Assembly: GCF_003611695.1 (NCBI RefSeq)
Contig: NZ_RAWE01000047.1
Span: forward strand, 1-54,928
Source of the DNA: Corallococcus carmarthensis
Lineage (GTDB): Bacteria > Myxococcota > Myxococcia > Myxococcales > Myxococcaceae
DNA length: 54,928 nucleotides
Direction of reading: 5' to 3'
The translations under genes were made by a program, and so were the position numbers. Below the pieces are notes generated by a model. That model did not search any database and was not told the origin of the DNA. It saw only the letters and a program-made list of their open reading frames with translations. Positions 17,564-31,253 of this stretch are shown one piece after another; position 1 is the first letter of the stretch; each line of letters begins with the position of its first letter.

Positions 17564-19516
17564 ATGGCGTCCGTCCTTCCCCCCAAGCCCCGCATCCTGC
17601 TCGTCCAGTGTGGCCCCGACCGGCGCCACGTGGACCGCGAGACGGAGGACTTCGACCCCGAGCGCGGACTGGTGAAGCGCGCGACGATGACGCCGCTGGC
17701 CTGCGCGACACTCGCGGCGCTCACGCCGGACGACTTCAGCGTGGACATCTGGGACGAGGAGCTGCACGGGCAGCTGCGCGCGGACACGGAGCTCGCGGAC
17801 TACGACATCGTCGGCGTGTCGGTGATGTACTCCGCCCTCACCTACCAGGCGCGCTTCCTGGGCGGCCTCTTCCGCGACCGGGGCGCCACCGTGGTCGCGG
17901 GCGGCCCGGCCGTCTCCGCCGCGCCGGAGGACTACCGCGGCTTCTTCGACGCGCTCTTCGTCAACGAGGCGGAGCGCACCTGGCCGCGCTTCCTCTCGGA
18001 CTGGCTCGGGGGTGAGTACGCGCCCGAATACCGGCAGCTCGACAAGCCCTCGCTGAGCGAAAGCCCCCTGCCCCGCTGGGACGCCATCGCGGCGGACCTG
18101 CCGCGCTACGCGTGGGGCTCCGTGCAGACCACGCGCGGCTGTCCGTTCGACTGCTCCTTCTGCGACGTCATCTACCTGTACGGCCGCAAGCAGCGGCACA
18201 AGCCGGTGGAGCGCGTGCTGGACGAGGTGCGCACCCACGCGGCGCTCGGGGCGGAGGGCGTCTTCTTCGCGGACGACGAGTTCATCGGGGACGCGGCCTA
18301 CGCGAAGGAGGTGCTCGCGGGGCTGGTGCCCCTCAACCGCGCCCTGCCCCGCCCGCTGCGCTTCTTCACCCAGGTGACGATGAACCTGAGCCGCGACGCC
18401 GCGCTGCTGGAAGGCATGGCGGACGCCAACTTCTACACCGTCGTCCTGGGCATCGAGTCCTTCGACCCCGCCGCGCTCAAGGAGGCGCAGAAGCACCAGA
18501 ACGTGCGCGCGGACCTCGTGGGCGACCTGCTGCGCATCCAGGCGCACGGCATTGGCCCCCGAGGCAGCTTCATCGTCGGGTTCGACCAGGACACGCCCGC
18601 GGTCTTCGACTCCCTGCACGCGAACATCCAGCGCACGCACCTGCCCTGGGTGGTGGTGGCGCCCCTCCAGGCCCCGCGCGGAACGAAGCTGTGGACGCGG
18701 CTGCGCGCCGAAGGCCGGCTCGCCACGCCCAGGAAGACGCACGCGAAGGACCGGGGCGCCATCGTGCTCAACGTGATGCCCCTGGGCATGACGCGGCCCC
18801 AGTTGCTCGAAGGCTTCCGCGACCTGGTGGAGCGGCTGTCCACCTGGGACGCCGCCTGCGAGCGCATCCGGGGCTTCATCGCCGGCATCCAGCGCCCGCC
18901 CCAGGTGAAGGAACCCGAATGGCCGGAGGCCGTCACCGACCGCTTCCTGCGCGAGGCCACCGCCGCCTGGGCGCTGACGCCCGCGGAGCGACAGGCATTG
19001 GGGGACACGCTCGCGGAGGTGCGCCGCACCGCCCCGGCGATGCTGCCGCGCGCGGTGTTCTTCCTCGCGCGCAACCAGAACGAGCGCCGCCGCCACGAGC
19101 GCCTCTTCACGGACTTCGACGCGGTGCTGGCCGCCGAACGGCTGGGCGACCTCGTCCCGGACACGCAGCCCGTCTACGTCCCGGCCACCTTCGCCACGGC
19201 GATGCGCGACGTGTTCCCGGACCTCTTCGTGCGCCTGAGCCGCGACCTGCCCGACCGCCGCGACGTGCCGGAGGCCTCGCGCGACGTGCTGGTGGACTTC
19301 GTCGCCCGCTGGGGCGAAGGCTTCCAGATGCTCCAGCCGCAGCACCACGAATTCCTGCGCGAGTTGTGCGACCGCGAAGTGGCGGCCCGGGGCGGACACC
19401 CGGGCCGCATGGAGGACGCGGAGGAGCAGGCCCTGCGCTCCCAGGCCCGCCGCACCGGCCTGCTGGAAGCGCTGCTCAAGGACGTGCGCGACGAACTCGC
19501 GAGCTGGGGACCCTGA
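17564..19516 (+). CDS. B12-binding-domain radical SAM enzyme (RiPP tailoring)
   Basis: This 650-residue protein has an N-terminal cobalamin-type Rossmann domain (RILLVQCGPD to about 150, with DIVGVSVMYS and VVAGGPAVSA). The radical SAM cluster motif is C193-x3-C197-x2-C200 (GCPFDCSFC), followed by FADDEF and VVLGIES strands. The C-terminal ~200 residues are helical and include the DUF4070-like portion found in this subfamily. The canonical His ligand motif for cobalamin (DxHxxG) is not evident, as is usual in the class. B12 radical SAM enzymes in peptide clusters mostly methylate unactivated carbons. It sits 3 bp after the YcaO gene. Confidence 0.88.
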   Translation: MASVLPPKPRILLVQCGPDRRHVDRETEDFDPERGLVKRATMTPLACATLAALTPDDFSVDIWDEELHGQLRADTELADYDIVGVSVMYSALTYQARFLGGLFRDRGATVVAGGPAVSAAPEDYRGFFDALFVNEAERTWPRFLSDWLGGEYAPEYRQLDKPSLSESPLPRWDAIAADLPRYAWGSVQTTRGCPFDCSFCDVIYLYGRKQRHKPVERVLDEVRTHAALGAEGVFFADDEFIGDAAYAKEVLAGLVPLNRALPRPLRFFTQVTMNLSRDAALLEGMADANFYTVVLGIESFDPAALKEAQKHQNVRADLVGDLLRIQAHGIGPRGSFIVGFDQDTPAVFDSLHANIQRTHLPWVVVAPLQAPRGTKLWTRLRAEGRLATPRKTHAKDRGAIVLNVMPLGMTRPQLLEGFRDLVERLSTWDAACERIRGFIAGIQRPPQVKEPEWPEAVTDRFLREATAAWALTPAERQALGDTLAEVRRTAPAMLPRAVFFLARNQNERRRHERLFTDFDAVLAAERLGDLVPDTQPVYVPATFATAMRDVFPDLFVRLSRDLPDRRDVPEASRDVLVDFVARWGEGFQMLQPQHHEFLRELCDREVAARGGHPGRMEDAEEQALRSQARRTGLLEALLKDVRDELASWGP

Positions 19517-19519
19517 CGC

Positions 19520-20677
19520 ATGCGCGACGGCCTTCGCATCTTCGACGCCGACCGGCACGTCCTGGAGCCGCTGAGCCTGTGGGCCGAGCAGCTGGAGCCC
19601 GGCCTGCGCAAACACGCACCCCGGCCTGGACGCCTGCCGGACGAGACCCTGGAAGCGCGCGTGGAGCGGCTGGGCCCCCAGGGCCTGTTGCCCGTGCTGC
19701 CCCTGCCGGAGGTGGACGGCAAGCCGCTGTGGAACCACATGCCGGAGAAGGCCTGGGTGGAGTTCTCCTCGCGCTCCTACGCGCAGCTGGGCCGCAATGA
19801 GCTCCTGCAGCGGCCGGACGTGTACCTGGCCCAGATGGACCGCGATGGCGTGGACATGGCGGCCCTCTTCCCCACCTACGCCCTGCTCCTGGAGGGCTTC
19901 TCCCCCCTGAAGCCCCGCGTCGCCACCGCGTTCGCGTCCGTCTACAACACCTGGCTGCAAGGCTTCTGCGCGCACCAGCCGGAGCGCCTGCGGGGTGTGG
20001 GGCTCATCAGCCGGCATGAACCCGAGGCCATGGTGGCGGAGGTCCGCCGCGTCGCGGGCTTCGGCTGGCGCGCGGTGATGGTGCGGCCCAACCCCATCGG
20101 GGGCCGCCTCCTGTCGGACGCCGCCTATGAACCCTTCTGGTCCGAGTGCGAGAAGCTCTCACTCGCGGTGGTGCTCCACGGCAGCGGCCATGTCTACGTG
20201 CCGTCCGCGGGCGCGGACCGCTTCGACACCCGCTTCGCCAACCACGTCTGCGCCCACCCCATGGAGCTGATGATGGGACTGCTCGCGCTCCTCCAGGGGG
20301 GCGTGCTGGAGCGGCACCCGGCCCTGCGCATTGGCGCCATGGAGGCCGGCTGCGGGTGGTTGCCGTACTGGGCGTGGCGTCTGGATGAGGAATATCGCGC
20401 TGTGGGTGCAGAGGTCTCCGCCACCATCCGACAGCTCCCTTCCTCCTACCTGCGCCGGCACTGCTTCGTTTCCATGGAGCCGGATGAACCGTACGTGTCT
20501 GACATGGTGCGCCACCTCCCGGAGGACCGCCTGGTCTTCGGAAGCGACTTCCCGCATCTGGACCACGGCGAGGATGTGCTGGGTTCGATGCTGTCCTTGC
20601 GTGACGCAATGACCGAAAGTCGTCTACGAAAGGTTCTCTGGGAAAACCCGACTCGGTTCTACGGTGTGGAACCGTGA
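19520..20677 (+). CDS. Amidohydrolase-family metal-dependent hydrolase
   Basis: This 385-residue TIM-barrel protein is of the amidohydrolase-2 type. Metal-site elements visible are DADRHVLEP at the N-terminus, VVLHGSGHVY around residue 218, the AHPMELM/AMEAGCGWLPY block, and FGSDFPHLDHGED near the C-terminus with the catalytic Asp. It begins 3 bp after the radical SAM gene and its end is 10 bp before the dehydrogenase, so it is in the TOMM operon. In bottromycin synthesis an amidohydrolase drives macroamidine formation by removing the leader; a similar role here is a guess. Confidence 0.85.
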   Translation: MRDGLRIFDADRHVLEPLSLWAEQLEPGLRKHAPRPGRLPDETLEARVERLGPQGLLPVLPLPEVDGKPLWNHMPEKAWVEFSSRSYAQLGRNELLQRPDVYLAQMDRDGVDMAALFPTYALLLEGFSPLKPRVATAFASVYNTWLQGFCAHQPERLRGVGLISRHEPEAMVAEVRRVAGFGWRAVMVRPNPIGGRLLSDAAYEPFWSECEKLSLAVVLHGSGHVYVPSAGADRFDTRFANHVCAHPMELMMGLLALLQGGVLERHPALRIGAMEAGCGWLPYWAWRLDEEYRAVGAEVSATIRQLPSSYLRRHCFVSMEPDEPYVSDMVRHLPEDRLVFGSDFPHLDHGEDVLGSMLSLRDAMTESRLRKVLWENPTRFYGVEP

Positions 20678-20687
20678 GGCCGCACGA

Positions 20688-22088
20688 ATGAGATTGTCGC
20701 TCGCCGAAGGTGTGGCGCTGCGTTGCCCCGACGCGGAGGACGCGCGCGTGGAAGGCCCTGGCCGCTCGCTGCGGTTGGGCCCGCTGGCTCCCGGTGTGCG
20801 CGCCGTCTTCGAATCGCTCGCGGACGGAGGCATCCACGAGGCGGAGGTGCCGGCCGCCGCGGGCTCGGACACGACGCTGGCGTGGTACTGGCTGGACCTG
20901 GCCGGCGACGGAGGCCTGCTGTCGTGGACGGTGGAGGAGCGGGGCAACCTGCTGCTCACGCTCACGCCGGCCTCCGCGTCGTTCCTGCGCCACCGCGCCA
21001 CGTTCGACGCGACCCAGCCGCTGCAGCTGTCGCGCTTCGCGCACACGCGCATGGCGGAGGGCCGCGCGGTGCTGGACTGCCCCACGGTGCACGCCACCGC
21101 GGCGCTGCACGACCGGCGCGTGGTGTCGCTGCTCTTCGACATGGCCCGCCCCACGCTGCTGGCGCGGCTCAACCAGTTCAACACCGGCATCGAGTCCTTC
21201 ACGCTGCGCGAGCTGGTGCGCCTGCTGGCGGAGACGGGCATCCTGGTCCCCAACGGCCTGGACGTGCCGGCGTCGGAGGAGACGCAGACAGCGCTCAAGC
21301 AGTGGGAGCCGCACGACCTGCTCTTCCACCTGCGCTCGCGGGGCTGGGGCCACCAGACGCGCGCGGGCGCCACCTACCGCTTCCGGGGAGAGCTGCCCAA
21401 CCCGCCCGCCATCAAGCCGTCGGTGACGCAGGAGGCGGTGGACCTGTACCGGCCGGACATGGAGAAGCTGCGCACCGGGGACAGCACCTTCACGGAGGTG
21501 CTGGAGGCCCGCCGCAGCCTGCGCGGCCGGGGCGCGACCCCGCTCACCGTGCAGCAGCTGGGTGAGCTGCTCTACCGCGCCGCGCGCGTGCGCGACGTGC
21601 GCACCACGCAGGACGGAGAAATCACCGACCGGCCCTACCCCGGCGCGGGCGCGGTGTACGCGCTGGAGCTCTACCCGATGGTGGGCGAGTGCCAGGGCCT
21701 GGCCCCGGGCGCCTACCACTACGATCCGCTGGGCCACCGGCTGGAGAAGCTGAGCGGCCCCACGCCGGAGTTCCACGCGCTGCTGGACGAAGCCCGCGCG
21801 CCGGTGGAGCCCTTCGAGCGGCCGGAAGTGCTGATGGTGGTGGCCGCGCGCGTGCCGCGGCTCGCGTGGAAGTACGAGACGCTGGCGTACTCGCTGGTGC
21901 TGCAGGACACCGGAGCGCTGGTGCAGACGCTCTACCTGGTGTCCACCGCGCTGGGACTGCGGCCCTACGCGCTGGGCCGGAGCGACCCGGACTTCTTCCA
22001 GCGCGTGGCGGGCGTGGACGGCTTCGGCGAGGCGTCCGTGGGAGCCTTCGCGGTGTCGGGGGGCGATCCTCCGGACCCGGCCCCCTGA
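20688..22088 (+). CDS. SagB-type flavin dehydrogenase (TOMM azoline oxidation)
   Basis: This ~466-residue protein starts at ATG 20688. The N-terminal 200 residues form the poorly conserved SagB extension with a winged-helix-like segment (FTLRELVRLLAETGIL). The C-terminal half is a nitroreductase fold: EVLEARRSLRG, PYPGAGAVYALELYP, GAYHYDPLGHRLE, and LVLQDTGALVQTLYLVSTALGLRPY for FMN binding. It should oxidise azolines to aromatic azoles with FMN. The alternative upstream start at 20664 overlaps the amidohydrolase and is less likely. It is the last gene of the rightward TOMM operon. Confidence 0.9.
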   Translation: MRLSLAEGVALRCPDAEDARVEGPGRSLRLGPLAPGVRAVFESLADGGIHEAEVPAAAGSDTTLAWYWLDLAGDGGLLSWTVEERGNLLLTLTPASASFLRHRATFDATQPLQLSRFAHTRMAEGRAVLDCPTVHATAALHDRRVVSLLFDMARPTLLARLNQFNTGIESFTLRELVRLLAETGILVPNGLDVPASEETQTALKQWEPHDLLFHLRSRGWGHQTRAGATYRFRGELPNPPAIKPSVTQEAVDLYRPDMEKLRTGDSTFTEVLEARRSLRGRGATPLTVQQLGELLYRAARVRDVRTTQDGEITDRPYPGAGAVYALELYPMVGECQGLAPGAYHYDPLGHRLEKLSGPTPEFHALLDEARAPVEPFERPEVLMVVAARVPRLAWKYETLAYSLVLQDTGALVQTLYLVSTALGLRPYALGRSDPDFFQRVAGVDGFGEASVGAFAVSGGDPPDPAP

Positions 22089-22110
22089 GCGCCCCGAGCC
22101 TGGGCGGCGG

Positions 22111-22530
22111 TCAGCAGCAGGGACTGCCGCAGCAGTGCGAGCGGCCGTAGGTGTCGGTGAGGCTGGAGAGGGCCACGGCGTGGTCCGCCACGTCGGCCGG
22201 CTTCTTCGGCAGGTGCAGCTCCACCTCCGCGCTGTTCACCTTCCAGGTGCCGTCCGTCTCCGCCGCCTTCGTCGTGGAAGGAACGACCTTCAGGTGGATG
22301 CTGGCGGGCAGGTCGAAGTCGAAGCGCGCCTTGAGGGCCTGACGCGGATCCTTCTTCAGCGCGGCCTCGAAGTCCGGCTCCTTCCACGCCAGCGCGACAG
22401 CGCGCATCCACACCGCCTGCCAGTCATTCACCGTGGCCTTGCCTCCGGGGCTCCGGGTGGGCTTGCGCGCCACCGGGCGGGCCCGTGCGGGCGCGGGCGC
22501 GGCCTTCGACTCCGGCTTCTTCTTGCTCAT
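22111..22530 (-). CDS. TOMM precursor peptide (NHLP/BMA_0021-type leader, Cys-rich core)
   Basis: This 139-residue protein starts at ATG 22530 with a strong GGAGG ribosome site eight bases upstream. Residues 1-32 are a basic Ala/Pro tail. Residues 34-115 resemble the nitrile-hydratase-like leader of the two-chain TOMM family: NDWQAVWMRAVALAWKEPDF, then LKARFDFDLPASIHLKVV. The C-terminal segment LSSLTDTYGRSHCCGSPCC is the likely core, with Cys133, 134, 138 and 139 plus Ser and Thr residues available for heterocyclisation. It begins 1 bp after the kinase/cyclase stop and converges on the SagB gene. No partner precursor is seen. The leader cleavage point cannot be placed with confidence. Confidence 0.85.
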   Translation of the reverse strand: MSKKKPESKAAPAPARARPVARKPTRSPGGKATVNDWQAVWMRAVALAWKEPDFEAALKKDPRQALKARFDFDLPASIHLKVVPSTTKAAETDGTWKVNSAEVELHLPKKPADVADHAVALSSLTDTYGRSHCCGSPCC

Positions 22531-22531
22531 G

Positions 22532-26631
<4,100 letters not shown>

Positions 26632-26635
<4 letters not shown>

Positions 26636-28425
26636 CGCGTTCCCGAGCCTCGCTCCGTTGATGACCGTCCCCCCCGCCTGGGCAGGGTGATGACGAACTC
26701 CGTGAACTCACCCGGCACCGTCTCCATGCGGAAGGTACCCTGGTGGCCCTGCACGATGATGTCATGGCTGAGTGACAGCCCCAGCCCCGTACCCTGCCCC
26801 GGCGGCTTCGTGGTGAAGAAGGGGTCGAAGATTCTCGCCGCGCTCTCCGCGGGGATGCCCGGCCCGTTGTCGCGCAGCCGGACCTCCACCTGTTCCTGCC
26901 GCGCGAGGGTACGGACTTTGAGCACCGGCACGTACGTGGTGCCCTGGGCCTGGCGCTTCTGACGCATGGCGTAGAGCGCGTTGTCCACGACGTTGATGAT
27001 GACGCGGCCCACCTCCGCGCGGCTGAGCTCCAGCTGGCCCACGGCCGGGTCGTACTCGGCATCCAGGCGGACGGTCAGGGGCTCACCCCGCATGCCGCCC
27101 TGCCCCAACGCGACGCTCTCCGCGACCAGGGCGTTCACTTCCACCAGGGCTCGCGGGCCGGGCGAGCGGCGCGCGTGCTGGAGCATGCCCTGGATGAGCG
27201 CGTCCGCGCGGCGGCCGTGCTCGTTGATCTTCTGCACATTGGTGCGCAGGCACGCGAGCGCCTCGTCCACGTCGCGCACGGACTCCGGCGTCAACCGTTC
27301 GCGCTGCGGCTCCATCACGCTGGCCAGGTCCTCCGTGAGGCCCACGGACAGGCCGGCGAAGTTGCTGATGAAGTTGAGCGGGTTGCGCAGCTCGTGCGCC
27401 ATGCCGCCCACCATGGCCGCGAGCGAGGCCAGCTTCGCGTCCATGATGAGCTGCATGCGCTGCACCGTCTCCTGTTCGATGCGGCGGTAGAGCCGGGCGT
27501 TCTCCAGCGCGAGCGCCGCCTGCCCCGCGAACGCGACGAGGAAGTCCAGGTCGTCCTCGGAGAAGCTCTTGGGCGTGGAGACGTTGTCCACGTACAGCAC
27601 GCCCAGCACCTCGTCGCGGGGCTTGAGCGGCACGCACATGGAGGCGCGGATGGAGCTGAAGATGACGGACTCCGCGGCGCCCAGGCGCGGATCATTCACC
27701 GCGTCGGAGAAGAGGGCCGCCACGCTCCGGCGCAGCACGAAGTCCACGATGTTCTGGCTGTAGATGGGCCCGCGTACGGCCGTGCCCTCCGCCGTCTTCG
27801 ACACGCGCGGCTCCATCTTCCCGGTGGCCTCGTCCATCAGCAGGATGACGCCCCGCTCCACGTGGAGGATCTGAAACGCCAGGTCCAGCACCTTGCCGGG
27901 CAGCGCCTCCAGGTCGTCCGTGACGGACAACAGCTTCGCCACCTCCTGGAGGATGCGCATCCGTTCGCGGGAGCGCGTGGCGGTGCTGGGGGCCTCCACC
28001 GCGGACTTCTCCGTGCCGGACACCGCCTGCACCAGCGTCTTCAGCGGCACGCGGGTGAGTGCGCGCGTGAGCTGGGGACGGGGCTCGTCCGGCGCGCCGG
28101 ACGACGCGCCGGACTGGCCCGAAGGCACGGACGACGGGGGTTCGTGGGTGAGCAGGAAGACGAGCTCGCCCAGGGTCAGCGTGTCGCCGGGGCGCAGCTC
28201 CTTGCGGCGGATCTGCACGCCGTTGACGAAGGTGCCGTTCTTGCTCTGCAGGTCCGTGACGAAGACGCGCCCGTCGGAGGACTCGATGCGGGCGTGCTGG
28301 CGCGACAGGCTGCGGTGGGGAATGCAGATGCCCTGGTCGTCCGCGCGGCCAATGGTGATGGGCGCGTCCGCCAGCGGGTAGGACAGCTCATCCGGCTGCC
28401 CTGGGTTGTAGACGAGCATCGGCAC
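26632..28425 (-). CDS. FHA-GAF hybrid sensor histidine kinase
   Basis: This 597-residue protein without membrane segments has an N-terminal FHA domain (about 20-90, with GRADDQG, SRQHARI and SKNGTFVNG) that binds phosphothreonine. A GAF domain follows (about 160-312). The HisKA segment has MAHELRNPL with His344, and the ATPase domain has VDNALYAM (N box), DNGPGIP and GTGLGLS. It is the first gene of the leftward operon and its end overlaps the kinase/cyclase start (ATGA). An FHA reader next to a Ser/Thr kinase suggests that it senses that kinase's phosphorylation. The start is GTG 28425; ATG 28419 is an alternative. No response regulator is nearby. Confidence 0.9.
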
Positions 28426-28433
28426 GGCCTGGA

Positions 28434-28449
28434 ACCCCCTCCCGGGGGT
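28434..28449 (-). promoter_or_regulatory. Hairpin covering the ribosome site of the histidine kinase
   Basis: ACCCCC-TCCC-GGGGGT forms a perfect 6-bp stem with a 4-base loop 9 bases before GTG 28425. On the minus strand the stem includes the purine-rich GGGAGGGGG that would act as ribosome-binding site, so pairing could lower translation. Confidence 0.35.
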
Positions 28450-28512
28450 AAGCCTAACCGAAAAGCCCGCCCCGCCGCCCCGGGTGGGAGCGACGAGCGG
28501 CGTGGCGCCTGA

Positions 28513-29079
28513 CTAGGCGGCGCTCGCGGCGGAGGCCAGCAGGCCCCGGTCCCGCAGCGTGTCGAGGATGCGCTCCAGGCCCGCCTCCACCGTCTCCGCG
28601 TCGGAGCGAACGGTGATTTCAGGGGACTCGGGCGGCTCGTAGGGATCCGACACGCCGGTGAAGTGCGGAATCTCACCGGCCAGGGCCTTCTTGTAGAGCC
28701 CCTTCACGTCGCGGGCGATGAGCGCGTCCAGGCTGGCCTGGACGTAGACCTCCAGGAACGGGATGCCGGCCTGGGTGGCCAGGGCGCGCACCTCGTCCCG
28801 GGAGCTCTTGTACGGCGAGATGGCGGCGGTGATGACGCCCACCTCGTGCTTCGCCAGCACGCGCGCCACATAGCCGATGCGCCGGACGTTCTCCTCGCGG
28901 TCCGCGCGGCTGAAGCCCAGACCGCGGGACAGGTACGTGCGCACCTCGTCCCCGTCGAGCAGCTCCACGCGCTGCACGGGCGAGAGCTGCCGTGCCACCG
29001 CGGCGGACAGCGTGCTCTTGCCCGCGCCGGACATGCCAGTGAACCAGAGGATGAAGCCCGGACGCTGTTGCATCGCCAT
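28513..29079 (-). CDS. cysC: Adenylylsulfate kinase CysC
   Basis: This 188-residue kinase makes PAPS from adenosine 5'-phosphosulfate and ATP. Walker A is GMSGAGKST near residues 15-23. Other conserved parts are LLDGDEVR, FSRADREENVRRIGYVA, ISPYKSSRDEVR and the lid region KGLYKKALAGEIPHFTGVSDPYE. It is the third gene of the cysDNC operon and starts 3 bp after the cysN stop. Free-standing CysC in a sulfate-assimilation set can supply PAPS for reduction or sulfotransfer; no PAPS reductase is in the window. Confidence 0.95.
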   Translation of the reverse strand: MAMQQRPGFILWFTGMSGAGKSTLSAAVARQLSPVQRVELLDGDEVRTYLSRGLGFSRADREENVRRIGYVARVLAKHEVGVITAAISPYKSSRDEVRALATQAGIPFLEVYVQASLDALIARDVKGLYKKALAGEIPHFTGVSDPYEPPESPEITVRSDAETVEAGLERILDTLRDRGLLASAASAA

Positions 29080-29082
29080 TCC

Positions 29083-30348
29083 CTACCTGTCCACGGCGGG
29101 GCCGTTGATCATCCCCGCGCCCACGGTGGCGTTGGTGCCTTCGTCCACGAGGATGAAGCTGCCGGTGCTGCGGTTGCGCCGGTACTCGTCGAAGAAGAGC
29201 GGCACCGTCGTGCGCAGCGTCACCCGGCCCACCTCGTTGAGCTTGAGGCCGGGGGTCTGGTCGTCGCGGTGCAGCGTGTTGACGTCCAGCCGGTAGTGCA
29301 GCTGCTTCACCATGGCGCGCGCCATGCGGGTGGTGTGCTTGATGGCCAGCCGCGACCCGGTGGACAGCTGCGTCGTGTCCGACAGCCAGGTCACCATCGC
29401 GTCGATGTCCTGGCTCGCGGTGGGCGGGTTGCCCGGGCGGCACAGCATGTCGCCGCGGCTGATGTCCAGCTCCTCCTCCAGCGACACGTTCACCGACATG
29501 GGCGGGAACGCCTCCGTCAGCGGCTTGCCGGCGAGCTCCAGCGACTTGATGCGCGTGGTGAAGCCGGACGGCATCACCATCACCTCGTCGCCCGGGCGCA
29601 TCACGCCGCCCAACAGCTGCCCGGAGTACGCGCGGTAGTCGTGGAACTTCTTCGCGGACGCGGGCCGGATGACCCCCTGCACGGGGAAGCGCAGGTGGAT
29701 GAGGTCGCGGTCGGACGCGATGTGCACGTTCTCCAGGTGGTGCAGGAGCGTGGGGCCCTGGTACCAGGGCATCTTCTCCGAGCGCGTCACCACGTTGTCC
29801 CCGCCCAGCGCGGAGATGGGGATGAACGACAGGTCCGTCACGTCCAGCTTCATGGAGAACTGGCGGAACTCCTCCCGGATGCGGTCGAAGATGCCCTGGT
29901 CGAAGTCCACCAGGTCCATCTTGTTCACGCACAGCACCAGGTGCGGCACGCGCAGCAGCGACGCGATGAACGCGTGGCGGCGCGTCTGCTCCAGCACGCC
30001 CTTGCGCGCGTCCACCAGGATGAGCGCCAGGTCCGCCGTGGACGCGCCCGTCACCATGTTGCGCGTGTACTGAAGGTGTCCGGGCGTGTCCGCGATGATG
30101 AACTTGCGCTTCACCGTGGAGAAGTAGCGGTACGCCACGTCGATGGTGATGCCCTGCTCGCGCTCGGCCTTCAGGCCGTCCAGCAGCAGCGCCAGGTTGA
30201 CGTACTCGTCGCCCCGGGCGTGGCTCGTGCGCTCCACCGCGGCGAGCTGGTCCTCGAGGATGGACTTCGTGTCGTACAACAGCCGCCCGATGAGGGTGCT
30301 CTTGCCGTCATCCACGGAGCCCGCGGTCGCGAATCTCAGCAGTTCCAC
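29083..30348 (-). CDS. cysN: Sulfate adenylyltransferase GTPase subunit CysN
   Basis: This 421-residue GTPase subunit of ATP sulfurylase couples GTP hydrolysis to sulfate activation by CysD. GTPase motifs are GSVDDGKSTL (G1), DTPGHLQYTRNM (G3) and NKMDLVD (G4), followed by EF-Tu-like beta-barrel domains. It starts at GTG 30348, sharing a base with the cysD stop (TAGTG). Length is that of an unfused CysN, consistent with the separate CysC downstream. Confidence 0.95.
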   Translation of the reverse strand: MELLRFATAGSVDDGKSTLIGRLLYDTKSILEDQLAAVERTSHARGDEYVNLALLLDGLKAEREQGITIDVAYRYFSTVKRKFIIADTPGHLQYTRNMVTGASTADLALILVDARKGVLEQTRRHAFIASLLRVPHLVLCVNKMDLVDFDQGIFDRIREEFRQFSMKLDVTDLSFIPISALGGDNVVTRSEKMPWYQGPTLLHHLENVHIASDRDLIHLRFPVQGVIRPASAKKFHDYRAYSGQLLGGVMRPGDEVMVMPSGFTTRIKSLELAGKPLTEAFPPMSVNVSLEEELDISRGDMLCRPGNPPTASQDIDAMVTWLSDTTQLSTGSRLAIKHTTRMARAMVKQLHYRLDVNTLHRDDQTPGLKLNEVGRVTLRTTVPLFFDEYRRNRSTGSFILVDEGTNATVGAGMINGPAVDR

Positions 30349-31253
30349 TAGAAGTATCCCTCGCGCTTGCGGTCTTCCATCGCCGTCTCAGAGAACTTGT
30401 CGTCCGCGCGGCTGGCGCCACGCTCCGTCACGCGGGAGGCCGTCACCTCCGCGATGACCTGCTCCACCGTGGACGCGGTGGAGGGCACGCACGCGGTGCA
30501 CGTCATGTCGCCCACGGTGCGGAAGCGCACCGTCTCCGTCGTCACCGTCTCGCCGGGCATCATGGACATGAAGGGCGACCAGGCCATCAGCATCCCGTCC
30601 CGGCGGAACACCTCGCGCCGGTGCGTGTAGTAGATGGACGGCAGCGCCACGTTCTCCCGGCCGATGTACTGCCAGATGTCCAGCTCGGTCCAGTTGGACA
30701 GCGGGAACACGCGCAGGTGCTCACCGCGGCGGTGGCGGCCGTTGTAGAGCGCCCACAGCTCCGGCCGCTGGTTCTTCGGATCCCACTGGCCGAACTCGTC
30801 GCGGAAGGAATACACGCGCTCCTTCGCGCGGGCCTTCTCCTCGTCGCGCCGGGCACCGCCGAAGACGGCGTTGAAGCCGTTCTTCTCGATGGCCTCCAGC
30901 AGGGGCTGCGTCTGCAGGCGGTTGCGGGACGCGCGAGGACCCTTCTCCTCCGTCACCTTGCCTGCATCGATGGCCTCCTGCACGGACGCGACGATGATCC
31001 GCGCGCCCAGTTCCGCCACCCGTTCATCGCGATATTGGATGACCTCCGGGAAGTTGTGCCCCGTGTCCACGTGCATCAGCGGAAACGGTAGCGGTGCGGG
31101 CCAGAAGGCCTTGACCGCCAGGTGCAACATCACCGCGGAGTCCTTCCCACCGGAGAAGAGCAGCACCGGCCGGTCCAGCTCCGCCGCGACTTCCCGGATG
31201 ATGAAGATGGACTCGGCTTCCAGCGCCTCAAGATGTGAAAGCTCGTAGCTCAC
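30348..31253 (-). CDS. cysD: Sulfate adenylyltransferase catalytic subunit CysD
   Basis: This 301-residue PP-loop enzyme is the catalytic subunit that forms adenosine 5'-phosphosulfate. SGGKDSAVMLHL is the PP-loop, followed by PLMHVDTGHNFPEV, FGGARRDEEKARAKER, LSNWTELDIW and the C-terminal DDKFSETAMEDRKREGYF. GTG 31253 was chosen because the sequence after it (SYELSHLEALEAESIFIIRE) matches family N-termini; the longer frame to 31400 is Arg/Pro-rich. It is first in cysDNC; the promoter lies in 31254-31490 between divergent genes. Confidence 0.95.
   Translation of the reverse strand: MSYELSHLEALEAESIFIIREVAAELDRPVLLFSGGKDSAVMLHLAVKAFWPAPLPFPLMHVDTGHNFPEVIQYRDERVAELGARIIVASVQEAIDAGKVTEEKGPRASRNRLQTQPLLEAIEKNGFNAVFGGARRDEEKARAKERVYSFRDEFGQWDPKNQRPELWALYNGRHRRGEHLRVFPLSNWTELDIWQYIGRENVALPSIYYTHRREVFRRDGMLMAWSPFMSMMPGETVTTETVRFRTVGDMTCTACVPSTASTVEQVIAEVTASRVTERGASRADDKFSETAMEDRKREGYF

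Noticed and set aside
17393..20017. 874-codon leftward open frame
   Set aside because: It is antisense to the radical SAM and amidohydrolase genes; high GC keeps the opposite strand open, and its sequence is low-complexity.
22089..22110. Terminator between the SagB and precursor genes
   Set aside because: Only a weak GC stem without T tract is seen in the 22-bp convergent gap.
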